Shown here: positions 1 to 5,047 of the stretch, piece after piece | Layout: each line of letters starts with the position of its first letter | Numbering within the stretch: the stretch's first letter is position 1 | The notes under the pieces: model-generated | The model's input: the letters and a program-made list of their open reading frames with translations, nothing else | Database searches by the model: none | What the model was told of the DNA's origin: nothing | Position numbers and translations under genes: made by a program | Assembly (NCBI GenBank): GCA_031289895.1 | Contig: JAITOP010000337.1 | Coordinates: 1-5,236, forward strand | Source: Prevotellaceae bacterium | GTDB taxonomy: Bacteria > Bacteroidota > Bacteroidia > Bacteroidales > UBA932 | Reading direction: 5' to 3' | DNA length: 5,236 nt

Positions 1-103
1 TTGCTGCCGCTTGATTTGATTCATTTGAATTTTGTTTTTTACCGCCTCCGCACGAAGCGAAAAATAAGCACGAAATAATCGTAACAAAAATTATTTTTTT
101 CAT
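1..103 (-). CDS. Lipoprotein, N-terminal fragment (cut by window start)
   Basis: Reading the minus strand from an ATG at 103-101 gives 34 residues before the window ends, beginning MKKIIFVTIISCLFFASC and continuing GGGKKQNSNESNQAAA. This is a typical type II (lipoprotein) signal peptide: two lysines, a hydrophobic core at residues 4-16, and a lipobox-like FASC with the lipidated cysteine at residue 18. A Gly-rich, then Lys/Asn/Gln-rich low-complexity linker follows. The mature protein should therefore be anchored to a membrane by signal peptidase II processing. Its function cannot be told, because the mature domain lies outside the window. No Shine-Dalgarno sequence is visible, which is usual for Bacteroidota. 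A TAnnTTTG promoter match lies about 50 bp upstream of the start. The gene is divergent from nrdJ, more than 1.1 kb away, so no operon link is implied. The signal peptide is clear; gene identity is unknown. Confidence 0.75.
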   Translation of the reverse strand, partial: MKKIIFVTIISCLFFASCGGGKKQNSNESNQAAA

Positions 104-115
104 AATAAAAAGATT

Positions 116-148
116 TTAATGATTAATGTTTAGTTATTAATGATTAAT
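116..148. repeat. Twin 12-bp near-palindromic repeat, 21-bp period
   Basis: TTAATGATTAAT occurs at 116-127 and again, identical, at 137-148. The period of 21 bp is about two turns of B-DNA, so both copies face the same side of the helix. Each copy is close to palindromic (TTAAT/ATTAA arms around TG). The pair lies between the putative promoter and the start of the lipoprotein gene, a position suited to a repressor site. It may equally be one more of the low-complexity word repeats found in every spacer of this window. Confidence 0.4.
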
Positions 149-154
149 ATTTTG

Positions 155-184
155 CAAATATAATGATTTTATATAAAGTGTAAA
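155..184 (-). promoter_or_regulatory. Putative Bacteroidetes-type promoter for the lipoprotein gene
   Basis: On the minus strand TATATTTG (162-155) matches the Bacteroidetes -7 element TAnnTTTG exactly. At the usual 19-bp spacing the -33 position (184-182) reads TTT instead of TTG, so that half is weak. Transcription would begin near 148, leaving a leader of about 45 nt that contains the twin TTAATGATTAAT repeat. The -7 match alone is expected by chance now and then in such AT-rich DNA; its position before a real start is what supports it. Confidence 0.4.
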
Positions 185-202
185 AATATTTTTAAAGATT
201 GG

Positions 203-296
203 GTATTCTGTATTCTGTATTCACGTATTCAGTATTCACGTATTCAGTATTCAGTATTCGGTATTCACGTATTCAGTATTCACGTATTCCGTATTT
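203..296. repeat. GTATTC near-tandem repeat tract, 13 units
   Basis: Thirteen hexamers, twelve GTATTC and a final GTATTT, start at 203, 210, 217, 225, 232, 240, 247, 254, 261, 269, 276, 284 and 291. The spacers between them are one or two bases (mostly A, AC or T), so the period alternates between 7 and 8. It codes for nothing convincing. A related, more degenerate tract (GTATTC/GTACTC/GTATTTG words) lies just after nrdJ at 3891-3977. Role unknown; slipped-strand expansion of a short word would explain it. Confidence 0.85.
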
Positions 297-320
297 AGAG
301 ATGACAAAAAAAATCATGTT

Positions 321-459
321 AGATAGTGCCATTTGGCTACAAAGTCGCCAAAATGTTTCTATCTGAATTTGCGCCAAATATCTATTTCTCAGCAAGTTCA
401 AAATTTCAACATTCGTTCAAAAATACGAGATAGCCATTTGGCTCAATTATAGACACTAT
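321..459. repeat. Cluster of four inverted ATAG-Nx-ATTTGGC motifs forming hairpins
   Basis: The motif ATAG-(2-4 nt)-ATTTGGC occurs four times with small changes: plus strand 323-337 (spacer TGCC), minus strand 362-347 (spacer AAAC, with one extra T in the second half), minus strand 385-373 (spacer AT) and plus strand 430-442 (spacer CC). Neighbouring copies face each other. 321-364 can fold with AGATAG/CTATCT and ATTTGGC/GCCAAAAT arms, and 373-442 can fold into a second, wider hairpin. The block is also edged by ATAGTG (323-328) and CACTAT (454-459). No reading frame is apparent. It is likely a small palindromic or MITE-like repeat, or a protein-binding array. The motif is directly visible; the interpretation is open. 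Confidence 0.5.
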
Positions 460-520
460 TCAAGAAAGACAAAAAAAGGAAAATATCAAAAATATATGTG
501 TTTTTTATTTCTATATTAAT

Positions 521-650
521 GACATTAACCCATGCGGGGTCGGAGGTGATGTGTGTACATTCGTTTTCTATAAACATTTAAGTCCTTCGGACTGCCGTGT
601 TGGTGTGGTATTATCATTTCTACCGAGCGATAATCCCTAACGGGATTTTT
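521..650. repeat. Intergenic block with three small GC hairpins (possible dispersed repeat)
   Basis: Three compact hairpins lie in otherwise AT-rich DNA. ACCC/GGGT at 528-531/537-540 has a 5-nt loop. AGTCC/GGACT at 581-585/589-593 has a TTC loop. AATCCC/GGGATT at 632-637/642-647 has a TAAC loop and is followed by T residues, like a weak intrinsic terminator on the plus strand. No gene upstream on that strand needs a terminator. The arrangement (two short hairpins around a conserved-looking link with TACCGAGCGATAA) resembles repeat blocks that I recall from intergenic regions of other Bacteroidetes genomes, but I cannot confirm that here. No coding sequence is supported. Confidence 0.45.
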
Positions 651-750
651 GTCATCTTTTATAATTTTCGGTGTATAGGTCAAATTTCAGGCTAATTTTG
701 AGGACTTGTGTTCAATAGGTCAAATTTCAGGCTGAGGATTTTCCAATATT

Positions 751-780
751 TTGTTATTGAAAATTATTCATTTAATTTTG
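751..780 (+). promoter_or_regulatory. Putative promoter inside the inverted-repeat unit
   Basis: TTG at 751-753, 19 bp, then TAATTTTG at 773-780 matches the Bacteroidetes TTG / TAnnTTTG promoter with the preferred spacing. Transcription would start at about 785-788, right at the first base-paired segment of the stem-loop region. A perfect two-part match placed exactly before structured sequence makes chance less likely, though not excluded in AT-rich DNA. Confidence 0.5.
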
Positions 781-784
781 CACC

Positions 785-891
785 GTCAAACGAAACGGAA
801 ACAGGTTCTGCTGAGGAGCAACCTGTCAGGGATAGTTTGACCACAGGCTGAAAGTCAAAAGACAGGGTAGTCCTTTTGACATTCAGGTGTG
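785..891 (+). ncRNA. Candidate structured small RNA (two stem-loop domains)
   Basis: Domain 1: GTCAAAC (785-791) pairs with GTTTGAC (835-841). It encloses a hairpin ACAGGTT (801-807)/AACCTGT (820-826), topped by GCT/AGC and a GAGG loop, with purine-rich internal strands GAAACGGAA and CAGGGATA. Domain 2: CACA (842-845), CTGAA (848-852) and GTCAAAAG (854-861) pair with CTTTTGAC (873-880), TTCAG (882-886) and TGTG (888-891), leaving an 11-nt loop at 862-872. The two domains abut and the promoter match ends at 780. The segment is more GC-rich than the surrounding spacer. I could not match it to SRP RNA, tmRNA, RNase P RNA, 6S RNA or a cobalamin riboswitch. The 3' end is uncertain, since no clean terminator follows. 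It may act as an RNA, or its folding may only reflect transposon-end structure. Confidence 0.45.
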
Positions 892-1066
892 TTTATGCCT
901 TTAAAAACCCCGTCAATTTTCCATTTTTCTTGGTTATTGGAGAACCACAAAATACACATTTTTTTATTCATGCTGAAACTTAAAATTGCATTCAAAACCT
1001 TTGAACTGATGCAAAGGTAGTAATAATCAACAATACAGAAGATTTCAGCCTGAAATTTGACCTATA

Positions 1067-1297
1067 AGTCTAATTTGTTTATTTTTCATCACATAATATC
1101 TTAAAATTTCCCATCAATATCCTAAAAATAAATATTGCTTAATCGCTTGCTTATTGGTTAAAACGTGCTTTGTTAAAAACGTGTTCGTAAAACTATACTC
1201 CAAAATTTGAATTGTTTCATCTTATCGTAGTAACTTCGTAACCGAATTTTCTCAGGAAATTGGTTTAAAAAAACAAAAAATATATACAAAATAAATT
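1067..1297 (+). other. nrdJ leader region, no recognised riboswitch
   Basis: This 231-bp AT-rich stretch between the inverted-repeat unit and nrdJ shows no coding frame, no cobalamin-riboswitch core and no NrdR-type palindromic box that I can find. The last 30 bases before the start are almost all A and T, without a Shine-Dalgarno sequence, as is usual upstream of Bacteroidota genes. Confidence 0.5.
1206..1238 (+). promoter_or_regulatory. Weak promoter candidate for nrdJ
   Basis: TTTG at 1206-1209 is followed after 21 bp by TAACTTCG at 1231-1238, which differs from the Bacteroidetes -7 consensus TAnnTTTG at one position. It would give a leader of roughly 50 nt. This is the best match I found in the 230 bp before nrdJ, but it is not strong, and the true promoter may lie elsewhere, including upstream in the repeat region. 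Confidence 0.25.
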
Positions 1298-3883
1298 ATG
1301 ACAGCAAAACAAACAACTTTTTTGGACTTGGAACATCAAAATATCGAACAACCCAAAGAAATCGAAACGCAAACGTACTCTTACGACGAGGCATTAAAAG
1401 CAAGTATCGAATATTTTAAAGGCGATGAACTTGCCGCATCGGTATGGATTAACAAATATGCAATGAAAGACTCGTTTGGGAAAATCTATGAAAAATCGCC
1501 CAAAGATATGCACCGTAGATTGGCTGCCGAATTTGAACGTATAGAAAAGAAATACAACAATCCTTTATCGTTTGACGAAATACTGGAAGTACTACAGGAT
1601 TTTAAATATATAATTCCACAAGGAGGTCCAATGACGGGCATCGGCAATAATCATCAAATATCGTCGCTGTCGAATTGCTTTGTTATAGGACACAGTAAAC
1701 CAGCCGATTCGTACGGCGGAATTATGCGCCTCGACGAAGAGCAGGTTCAGTTAATGAAACGGCGCGGCGGCGTTGGACACGATTTGTCGGACATTCGCCC
1801 CAAAGGTAGTCCTGTGATGAACAGCGCGTTAAACTCTACGGGAATAGTTCCTTTTATGGAGCGATATTCAAACTCAACACGCGAAGTTGCAATGGACGGT
1901 CGGCGCGGTGCATTAATGCTTAGCCTGTCGATAAAACATCCTGATGTAGAACAATTTATAGATGCAAAAGTTGATGGATTGAAAGTTACAGGAGCAAATG
2001 TTTCGGTAAAAATTGACGATGAATTTATGCGCTGTGCAATAAACGGAACACAATATACACAACAATATCCGATAGACGCAAAAAAACCAAAATTTAAAAT
2101 CGAAATAGATGCAAAAAAACTCTGGGAAAAAATAATTCACAACGCATGGAAAAGTGCCGAACCCGGAATTTTGTTTTGGGATACGATAATTCGCGAATCG
2201 GTTGCCGATTGTTATGCCGATATTGGATATAAAACGGTATCGACAAATCCTTGCGGCGAAATTCCTTTGTGCGCTTACGATAGCTGCCGGTTGCTTGCAA
2301 TAAATTTATACGGATATGTCGAAAATCCGTTTACCGAAAATGCAAAATTCAATAAAAATCTTTTCAAAAAACACGTCGCAACAGCAATGAAAATGATGGA
2401 CGATTTGATAGATTTGGAACTTGAAAAAATTGACGCTATCATTCTGAAAATCAGCAAAGACCCCGAAGAATACGATGTGAAAAGAGTAGAACTTGAACTT
2501 TGGGAAAAAATAAAAGATAAATGTATTCGCGGACGTCGTACAGGCTTAGGAATTACATCCGAAGGAGATATGCTTGCCGCTCTTGGAATCAGTTATGGAA
2601 CTGACGAAGCCATAAAACAGGCAGCCGAAATACAAAAAATATTGGCAATAGAAGCTTACCGAACATCTACACAAATGGCAAAAGAGCGCGGAGCATTTCC
2701 GATTTTTGATGCAAAACGCGAAGAAAATAATCCGATGATAAACCGTATTCGCATACAAGACAGCGCGTTATACGATGAAATGGTGAAATACGGACGCCGC
2801 AATATTTCGATGCTCACTATCGCACCAACAGGCACAGTAAGTTTAATGACGCAAACCACATCGGGAATCGAACCCGCATTTAAAATAGTATATAAACGCC
2901 GCCGCAAAGTAAATCCAAACGATAAAAATGTAAAAATAGACCATGTTGATAAAACAGGCGATGCGTTTGAAGAATTTTATGTTTTTCATCATAAATTTCT
3001 TACATGGTGCGAAATCAACGGATATAATACCGAAGAAATAAAAAAACTACCTCAGGAAAGCATAGACGAAATAATTAAAAAATCGCCATATAATAACGCC
3101 ACAGCACAGGATATTGACTGGGTGAAAAAAGTGCAAATGCAAGGCGAAATGCAAAAATGGGTTGACCATTCTATAAGCGTTACCGTGAATTTGCCATCCG
3201 ATATTACCGAAGAAAAAGTTGGCGAAGTTTATAAAACAGCATGGGAATGCGGCTGCAAAGGCATTACCGTTTATCGCGATGGCTCGCGCTCGGGAGTTCT
3301 TGTTTCGGCAAACGATGGTAAAAAACCAATGAATCAAATGCCATCAAAACGCCCCGTTTCGCTTGATGCCGAAGTTGTTCGCTTTAATAATGGAAGCGAA
3401 AAATGGATAGCCCTTGTTGGACTTTATGGCGACAAACCTTACGAAATTTTTACAGGTATTGTTGACGAAGATGTGCGCCCCATTCCCCGCACAGTAAAAA
3501 TGGGAAAAATTGTAAAAGTAAAAACCGAAAACGGCTCGCGTTACGATTTTCAATATGTCGATAAATTCGGATATACAAACACAATAGGCGGAATATCACA
3601 CATGTTCAACAAAGAATTTTGGAACTATGCAAAATTAATTTCAGGCGTACTGCGCAACGGAATGCCTATTGTTGATGTAGTAAATCTTGTAGCAGGACTT
3701 GAACTCGACAGCGAAACAATAAACACATGGAAAAACGGAGTTGAACGCGCACTAAAACGATATATTCCCGACGGCACACAAGCCCGACACGGCGAAACAT
3801 GCGTAAAATGCAACTCACACGAACTGATTTATCAGGACGGCTGCCTGATATGCCACGACTGCGGATTTTCTAAATGCGGGTAG
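1298..3883 (+). CDS. nrdJ: Adenosylcobalamin-dependent (class II) ribonucleotide reductase
   Basis: An 861-residue cytosolic enzyme that reduces ribonucleotides (diphosphates in this family) to deoxyribonucleotides, using a thiyl radical generated from adenosylcobalamin; it needs no oxygen and no NrdB subunit. The sequence begins with a helical reductase N-terminal segment (about 30-110, containing WINKYAMKD) and shows no ATP-cone, so overall activity control by ATP/dATP is not expected. The catalytic barrel runs from about 111 to 665. It has C127 in SLSNCFV and C330 as the substrate-reducing pair, C319 in NPCGEIPL as the radical cysteine with N317 and E321, and the phosphate loop APTGTVSLM at 509-517. 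A TSCPD-like domain spans about 690-800. The tail holds C835, C838, C849, C852, C855 and C860 (CVKC, CHDCGFSKCG), suited to zinc binding or to re-reducing the active site. The C319-C330 spacing of 11 equals that recalled for Thermotoga NrdJ. The gene is full length and intact. The start at 1298 follows an A/T-rich leader without a Shine-Dalgarno sequence. Confidence 0.97.
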   Translation: MTAKQTTFLDLEHQNIEQPKEIETQTYSYDEALKASIEYFKGDELAASVWINKYAMKDSFGKIYEKSPKDMHRRLAAEFERIEKKYNNPLSFDEILEVLQDFKYIIPQGGPMTGIGNNHQISSLSNCFVIGHSKPADSYGGIMRLDEEQVQLMKRRGGVGHDLSDIRPKGSPVMNSALNSTGIVPFMERYSNSTREVAMDGRRGALMLSLSIKHPDVEQFIDAKVDGLKVTGANVSVKIDDEFMRCAINGTQYTQQYPIDAKKPKFKIEIDAKKLWEKIIHNAWKSAEPGILFWDTIIRESVADCYADIGYKTVSTNPCGEIPLCAYDSCRLLAINLYGYVENPFTENAKFNKNLFKKHVATAMKMMDDLIDLELEKIDAIILKISKDPEEYDVKRVELELWEKIKDKCIRGRRTGLGITSEGDMLAALGISYGTDEAIKQAAEIQKILAIEAYRTSTQMAKERGAFPIFDAKREENNPMINRIRIQDSALYDEMVKYGRRNISMLTIAPTGTVSLMTQTTSGIEPAFKIVYKRRRKVNPNDKNVKIDHVDKTGDAFEEFYVFHHKFLTWCEINGYNTEEIKKLPQESIDEIIKKSPYNNATAQDIDWVKKVQMQGEMQKWVDHSISVTVNLPSDITEEKVGEVYKTAWECGCKGITVYRDGSRSGVLVSANDGKKPMNQMPSKRPVSLDAEVVRFNNGSEKWIALVGLYGDKPYEIFTGIVDEDVRPIPRTVKMGKIVKVKTENGSRYDFQYVDKFGYTNTIGGISHMFNKEFWNYAKLISGVLRNGMPIVDVVNLVAGLELDSETINTWKNGVERALKRYIPDGTQARHGETCVKCNSHELIYQDGCLICHDCGFSKCG

Positions 3884-3890
3884 AGCGGAT

Positions 3891-3977
3891 TGGTATTTGG
3901 TATTTGGTCGTTGGTATTTGGTCGTTGGTATTCTGTACTCAGTATTCTGTACTCAGTATTTTGTCGTTGGTCTTTGT
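3891..3977. repeat. GGTATTTGG / GTATTCTGTACTCA word-repeat tract after nrdJ
   Basis: Beginning eight bases after the nrdJ stop, the DNA is built from GGTATTTGG and GGTCGTT words (3891-3930) that grade into GTATTCTGTACTCA repeated in tandem (about 3928-3955), then TTTTGTCGTTGGTC. It is related to the GTATTC tract at 203-296, so related repeats bracket the nrdJ region. An open frame starting inside the nrdJ end and reading through this tract (3874-4062) is just translated repeat, not a gene. No hairpin terminator for nrdJ is visible here. Confidence 0.75.
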
Positions 3978-4041
3978 TAAATATTGGGTTTTTAATTGCA
4001 AAATTTTTGATAATAACGCAAAGATTTTTTATTCTACAAAT

Positions 4042-4193
4042 TTCGTAATTCGTAATTTTTAATTCGTAATTGATTTTTAATTCGTAATTGATTTTTATCT
4101 GCGAAAATCTGTTTCATCTGCGTTATCTGCGTGCTTCTTAATTCGTAATTGATTTTTATCTTCGTAATTCGTAATTGATTTTAATTCGTAATT
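4042..4193. repeat. TTCGTAATT repeat array reaching into the ung 3' end
   Basis: Eight exact copies of TTCGTAATT start at 4042, 4049, 4063, 4081, 4142, 4161, 4168 and 4185, usually followed by GATTTTTA or TTTTTA. The array is interrupted at 4097-4136 by the ATCTGCG repeat. The last copy lies inside the end of ung and encodes its final residues and part of the context of its stop. With the preceding tract this fills the whole spacer between the convergent nrdJ and ung genes. No convincing terminator is present for either gene. Confidence 0.8.
4097..4136. repeat. ATCTGCG-type 40-bp repeat, copy 1
   Basis: A 40-bp unit made of ATCTGCG, AATCTGTT, ATCTGCG and TATCTGCG words ending GTGCTT. It matches a second copy at 4971-5010 at 36 of 40 positions, in the same orientation. 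The two copies bracket ung. Related words are, as I recall, widespread between genes in Bacteroidetes and some other phyla; function unknown. Confidence 0.8.
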
Positions 4194-4867
4194 GGATCTT
4201 TCAAATCCCAATTTATCGGCGAAAGACCTTGTTGTTCGAGCAAATTATTGGTTTTTGAAAAATGTTTACATCCCGCAAAGGCATTGCCTGCAAGCGGCGA
4301 TGGATGTGCTGATTCAAGCACAAAATGTTTTTGTGTGTCAATCAAAGTTTTTTTTGAGCGGGCAAAATTTCCCCAAAGCAGAAATACAACTCCTGTTTTG
4401 TTTTCCGAAATTTTGCAAATCACTGCATCTGTAAATGTTTGCCAGCCTATTTTGCTGTGCGATGTTGCCTCGTTGGCGCGTACCGTTAAAATTGAATTTA
4501 GCATAAACACGCCTTGCTCAGTCCATTTTTCCAAGCAGCCGTGATTTGGCGGCGTTATTCCCAAATCGGCATTAATTTCTTTGTAAATATTAATTAGCGA
4601 CGGCGGCGGTTTCACTCCATGCTGCACCGAAAAACACAATCCATGAGCCTGTCCAACACCATGATAAGGGTCTTGTCCGAGTATCACAACTTTTAATTTA
4701 TCGAAAGGCGTTTTTTCAAATGCGTTGAAGATTAATTTTCCCTGCGGATAAACTGTTTTTCCCGCACGAATTTCAGATTTCACAAACTCTGTAATTTGCT
4801 CAAAATAAGGTTTATCAAACTCGCTTTGTAAAATACTTTTCCACGATTCTTCAATATGTACATCCAT
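4181..4867 (-). CDS. ung: Uracil-DNA glycosylase, family 1
   Basis: A 228-residue cytosolic repair enzyme that cuts the N-glycosidic bond of uracil in DNA, arising from cytosine deamination or dUMP incorporation, and starts base-excision repair. All family-1 motifs are present in order: the water-activating loop GQDPYHG at 64-70 with catalytic Asp66; the uracil-stacking Phe79 in GLCFSV; the Pro-rich loop PPPSL at 87-91; the uracil-specific Asn124 in FMLNSILTVRA; the LLWGNFA strand at 163-169; and the DNA-intercalating loop HPSPLA at 188-193 with catalytic His188. Length equals the usual 220-230. The start at 4867 lies just downstream of a good promoter match and leaves a normal N-terminus. 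The last residues (ITN) and stop are encoded by a copy of the TTCGTAATT intergenic repeat, so the short tail after SPINWDL looks locally acquired; it lies past all catalytic motifs. The gene is convergent with nrdJ. Confidence 0.97.
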   Translation of the reverse strand: MDVHIEESWKSILQSEFDKPYFEQITEFVKSEIRAGKTVYPQGKLIFNAFEKTPFDKLKVVILGQDPYHGVGQAHGLCFSVQHGVKPPPSLINIYKEINADLGITPPNHGCLEKWTEQGVFMLNSILTVRANEATSHSKIGWQTFTDAVICKISENKTGVVFLLWGNFARSKKTLIDTQKHFVLESAHPSPLAGNAFAGCKHFSKTNNLLEQQGLSPINWDLKDPITN

Positions 4868-4888
4868 ACATCAATTTTTTTATATTTA

Positions 4889-4918
4889 CAAAAATAAACA
4901 TTTTTATTGAGTTATCAA
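4889..4918 (-). promoter_or_regulatory. ung: Putative ung promoter (Bacteroidetes type)
   Basis: On the minus strand TTG (4918-4916), a 19-bp spacer and TATTTTTG (4896-4889) match the Bacteroidetes consensus in both elements and in spacing. Transcription would start near 4882, about 15 nt before the ATG at 4867, giving a short A/T-rich leader. The TTG element falls within the AGTTAT word-repeat tract (4910-4945), so repeat change could tune this promoter. This supports transcription of ung independent of the PorT-like gene upstream. Confidence 0.6.
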
Positions 4919-4945
4919 GTTATTAAAGTTCATAAAGTTATAAAG
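4910..4945. repeat. AGTTAT word-repeat tract upstream of ung
   Basis: AGTTAT occurs at 4910-4915 and 4918-4923, then as AGTTCAT at 4927-4933 and again as AGTTAT at 4936-4941, with A-rich links. It is another short-word near-tandem repeat, distinct from the others in the window, and it overlaps the upstream element of the putative ung promoter. Confidence 0.6.
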
Positions 4946-4970
4946 ATTTTCAAATCATAAATCAAAAAAA

Positions 4971-5010
4971 ATCTGCGTAAATCTGTTCAATCTGCGTTAT
5001 CTGTGTGCTT
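4971..5010. repeat. ATCTGCG-type 40-bp repeat, copy 2
   Basis: Second copy of the 40-bp unit at 4097-4136, with four mismatches (unit positions 8, 18, 19 and 34). It lies in the spacer between ung and the PorT-like gene, in the same orientation as copy 1, so the pair is a direct repeat around ung. Confidence 0.8.
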
Positions 5011-5013
5011 TTT

Positions 5014-5040
5014 CAAATCAACAAATCAACAAATCAACAA
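5014..5040. repeat. CAAATCAA tandem repeat, 3.4 units
   Basis: Three perfect tandem copies of the 8-mer CAAATCAA plus CAA, ending seven bases beyond the stop codon of the PorT-like gene. A simple tandem array of this kind can change copy number by slippage; no coding effect is expected here. Confidence 0.85.
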
Positions 5041-5047
5041 TATCCGT

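Larger units (their letters stand above)
674..1066. mobile_element. Candidate small non-coding element bounded by 20-21-bp inverted repeats
   Basis: The 20-mer TATAGGTCAAATTTCAGGCT at 674-693 is exactly inverted at 1047-1066. A second copy at 715-735 is a perfect 21-bp inverted match to 1045-1065. The left end is therefore duplicated as a direct repeat 40 bp apart. The enclosed 350-390 bp has no transposase or other credible reading frame, but it has a promoter-like sequence and two strong stem-loops (785-891), plus weaker hairpins at 931-947 and 986-1014. Size, terminal inverted repeats and lack of coding capacity fit a MITE or an internally deleted insertion sequence. A clear target-site duplication is not visible: the flanks share only TATA at the outer ends, which may belong to the repeats themselves. 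The transposon family cannot be named from the ends. Confidence 0.55.

Noticed and set aside
203..296. Possible CRISPR array
   Set aside because: The repeated unit is six bases with spacers of one or two bases; there are no long repeats, no unique spacers and no cas genes.
632..650. Intrinsic terminator (AATCCC/GGGATT then Ts)
   Set aside because: The stem is only six base pairs with a short T run, and no upstream plus-strand gene ends here; it is better described as part of the hairpin block.
693..700. Another exact TAnnTTTG match (TAATTTTG)
   Set aside because: There is no TTG at the right distance upstream and no gene or structure directly downstream; it probably occurs by chance.
781..900. 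Cobalamin riboswitch or known housekeeping RNA (SRP, tmRNA, RNase P, 6S)
   Set aside because: The conserved cores I would expect, such as the B12 box or the SRP GGAAGCAG-type loop, are not found; the position is also about 400 bp before nrdJ with no link to its start.
1913..3813. Several minus-strand frames of 60-96 residues
   Set aside because: All lie antisense within nrdJ, whose own frame is fully conserved; they are rich in Phe, Cys and Tyr as expected from reversed A-rich codons.
3874..4062. 62-residue plus-strand frame starting inside the end of nrdJ
   Set aside because: It overlaps the nrdJ terminus and then translates the GGTATTTGG/GTATTC repeat tract; its composition is only that of the repeat words.
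4192..4544. Plus-strand frames of 80 and 98 residues (4192-4434 and 4248-4544)
   Set aside because: Both are antisense to the well-conserved ung coding region and show no recognisable domain or promoter.
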